Assembly (NCBI RefSeq): GCF_022809715.1
Contig: NZ_CP094461.1
Coordinates: 248,001 to 312,000, forward strand
Length of the DNA stretch: 64,000 bases
Direction of reading: 5' to 3'
Origin: Burkholderia pyrrocinia
Lineage (GTDB): Bacteria; Pseudomonadota; Gammaproteobacteria; Burkholderiales; Burkholderiaceae
Shown: piece after piece, positions 62,177 through 64,000 of the stretch
How positions within the stretch are numbered: position 1 is the stretch's first letter
Layout: each line of letters begins with the position of its first letter
The notes under the pieces: model-generated
What the model was told of the DNA's origin: nothing
Database searches by the model: none
What the model saw: the letters and a program-made list of their open reading frames with translations, nothing else
Program-made: the position numbers and the translations under genes

Positions 62177-64000
62177 TGCGCTTTACAGACATCTTCATCC
62201 GTCGACCCATCCTGGCACTGGTCGTCAGCCTGCTCATTCTGCTGATGGGTGCCACGTCGATTTTCCTGTTGCCGGTGCGGCAATACCCCTATCTCGAAAA
62301 CGCCACCATCACGGTCAGTACCACGCTTCCAGGGGCAACCCAGGACGTGATGCAGGGTTTCGTGACCACGCCGATCGCGCAGTCCATCGCCACGGCCAGC
62401 GGTATTGAATACCTGAGTTCGACCACCACGCAAGGCAAGAGCGAGATCAAGGCGCGATTGGTGCTCAACGCCAACGCCGATCGCGCGATGACCGAGATCC
62501 TTGCCAAGGTGCAGCAGGTCAAGTACCAGTTGCCGGCGGGCATCACCGATCCGGTCATCAGCAAGTCCACCGAGGGCGGTACAGCCGTGCAATACATCGC
62601 CTTCTACAGCAAGACGCTGTCGATCCCGCAAGTGACGGATTTCGCATCGCGGGTTGCACAGCCTCTGCTCACCAGCATTCCGGGGGTGGCCTCCGCGGAC
62701 GTCTATGGCGGCCAGACGCTGGCCATGCGCATCTGGATCGACCCGGTGCGGTTGGCCGCGCGCGGGCTGTCGGCCGGCGAGATATCGGCCGCGCTGCGCG
62801 CCAACAACGTGCAGGCCGCGCCGGGCCAGCTCAAGAGCGCGCTGACCGTCACCAACATCAGCGCGGCCACCGATTTGCGCAGCGTCGAGGACTTCCGCCA
62901 GATGGTCGTGAAGTCGGGTCCCGGCGGAGGCGTCGTGCGGTTGTCGGATGTCGCCACCGTGGAAATAGGTGGCCAAAACTACAATAGCCTCTCGTTCGCT
63001 ACCGGCATACCCGCGATCTTCGTCGCCATCCAGCCCACGCCGGCCGGGAATCCACTGGAGATCGTCAAGCAGGCCAACGAACTGCTGACCAGGATTCGTG
63101 CAATGGCGCCCCCAGGACTGACGGTAGCGCCGAACTACAACGTAGCGCGCTTCGTCAATGCTTCGATCGAGGAAGTCAAACACACGCTGGTGGAAGCCAT
63201 CGTGATCGTGATCGCGGTGATCTTCCTGTTCCTCGGCACGTTCCGCGCGGTGATCATTCCGGTCGTCACCATTCCGTTGTCGCTGGTCGGCACCGCTGCG
63301 TTGATGCTGGTCTGCGGTTTTTCGATCAACCTGTTGACCCTGCTGGCGATGGTGCTGGCGATCGGTCTGGTGGTGGACGATGCCATCGTCGTGGTGGAGA
63401 ACATCCATCGACACATTGAGGAGGGGCTGACACCTGTGCGCGCGGCCCTGCTCGGCGCACGCGAAATCGTCGGGCCGGTGATCGCCATGACTATCACGTT
63501 GGCGGCGGTCTATGCGCCAATCGGCATGATGGGTGGGCTGACCGGCGCGCTGTTCAAGGAGTTCGCCTTCACATTGGCCGGCTCGGTCATCGTCTCGGGC
63601 GTGGTCGCGCTGACGCTCTCGCCGGTGATGAGCTCGATGCTGCTCAGTTCGAGGCAGGGCGAGGGACGGCTGGCGAAGCGGGTCGAGCACTACATGGAAG
63701 GGCTGACGGCGTTCTATGGGCGCCTGCTGGCCCGCACGCTCGCCGCTCGCGGTGCGGTGCTGCTGGTCGGTGTGGCCGTGCTGGCCGCCATCGCGGTGCT
63801 GTTCACCGGCACTCGCCGCGAACTGGCGCCGACCGAGGATCAGGGCGCCGTCATCGTCGTCACCAAGGCTCCGCAATATGCCGGCGTGGGCTACACCGCC
63901 CGCTATGCTCAGCAGATCGAAAAGCTGTTCGAGCAGATCCCCGAGTTCGACAGCAGCTTCATGAACATCGGCGACTCCGCCGGTGGCCAGAACATGATGC
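62177..64000 (+). CDS. RND efflux pump permease (HAE1 family), 3' end beyond window
   Basis: 608 of about 1030 residues are visible from the ATG at 62177 (AAAGGA upstream). MRFTDIFIRRPILALVVSLL is the canonical start. The periplasmic porter domain (to about 335) contains TVSTTLPGATQDVMQ and GVASADVYGGQTLAMRIW; transmembrane helices 2-6 follow, with the proton-relay Asp pair in LAIGLVVDDAIVVVENI (about 405). It pumps drugs or other amphiphiles out, driven by protons. Partner of the adaptor upstream. Confidence 0.94.

Overview
The window reads as a high-GC betaproteobacterial genome, most likely a Burkholderia of the cepacia-complex type. The clues are strong GC bias at third codon positions, an ESPR-type trimeric autotransporter, many paralogous FAD amine oxidoreductases, LysR/AraC/Lrp/HxlR/LacI regulators next to catabolic operons, and a very long tandem UvrA. 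The genes are almost all accessory catabolism, transport and surface functions; no rRNA, tRNA, ribosomal protein or replication gene was seen, which fits a secondary replicon or an accessory part of a chromosome. No identity was checked against a database.

Layout. 1-7.5 kb (mostly minus): end of a membrane sensor, then an AstE/AspA-like deacylase, a semialdehyde dehydrogenase, an Lrp regulator, a class III aminotransferase, a GhrA-like 2-hydroxyacid dehydrogenase and a GNAT protein. 7.9-10.7 kb: HAD hydrolase, chemoreceptor, small cupin. 11.2-16.7 kb: a complete dipeptide-type ABC importer. 16.8-17.4 kb: a scar consisting of a promoter, 30 codons of a lost oxidoreductase and a short AraC gene. 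17.7-23.9 kb: a five-gene operon (double cupin, two FAD oxidoreductases, aldehyde dehydrogenase, M20 hydrolase). 24.3-29.2 kb: the intact version of the scar locus, encoding a FAD oxidoreductase, an HcnABC-like three-subunit dehydrogenase and an AraC regulator. 29.2-35.5 kb: a sugar-acid module (cupin, FAH-family enzyme, IlvD-family dehydratase, LacI regulator, MFS transporter) with near-identical palindromic operators. 35.6-38.8 kb: a two-component pair. 38.8-40.2 kb: a long AT-richer stretch without a convincing gene. 40.2-44.6 kb: trimeric autotransporter plus BamE-like lipoprotein. 45.0-48.8 kb: LysR, dicarboxylate/amino-acid symporter and a fused double racemase. 48.8-50.5 kb: SDR, DoxX, HxlR. 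50.5-56.6 kb: SOS box, hairpin leader and a 1967-residue double UvrA. 56.6-57.7 kb: leaderless solute-binding protein and FmdB zinc ribbon. 57.9-64 kb: a broken MFS gene, a TonB receptor behind a Fur-like box, and an RND efflux adaptor and pump running off the right edge.

How it fits together. The ABC importer at 11 kb and the oxidoreductase operon at 24 kb carry the same ~70-bp promoter-proximal element at almost the same distance from their first start codon, and a third copy precedes a broken paralogue of the second operon. This suggests one regulon for taking up and oxidising an amine, N-acyl or D-amino-acid type substrate, controlled by effector-less AraC proteins. The best candidates for further attention are this regulon and its deletion scar, the SOS-controlled double UvrA, and the double racemase whose first half lacks one catalytic cysteine.
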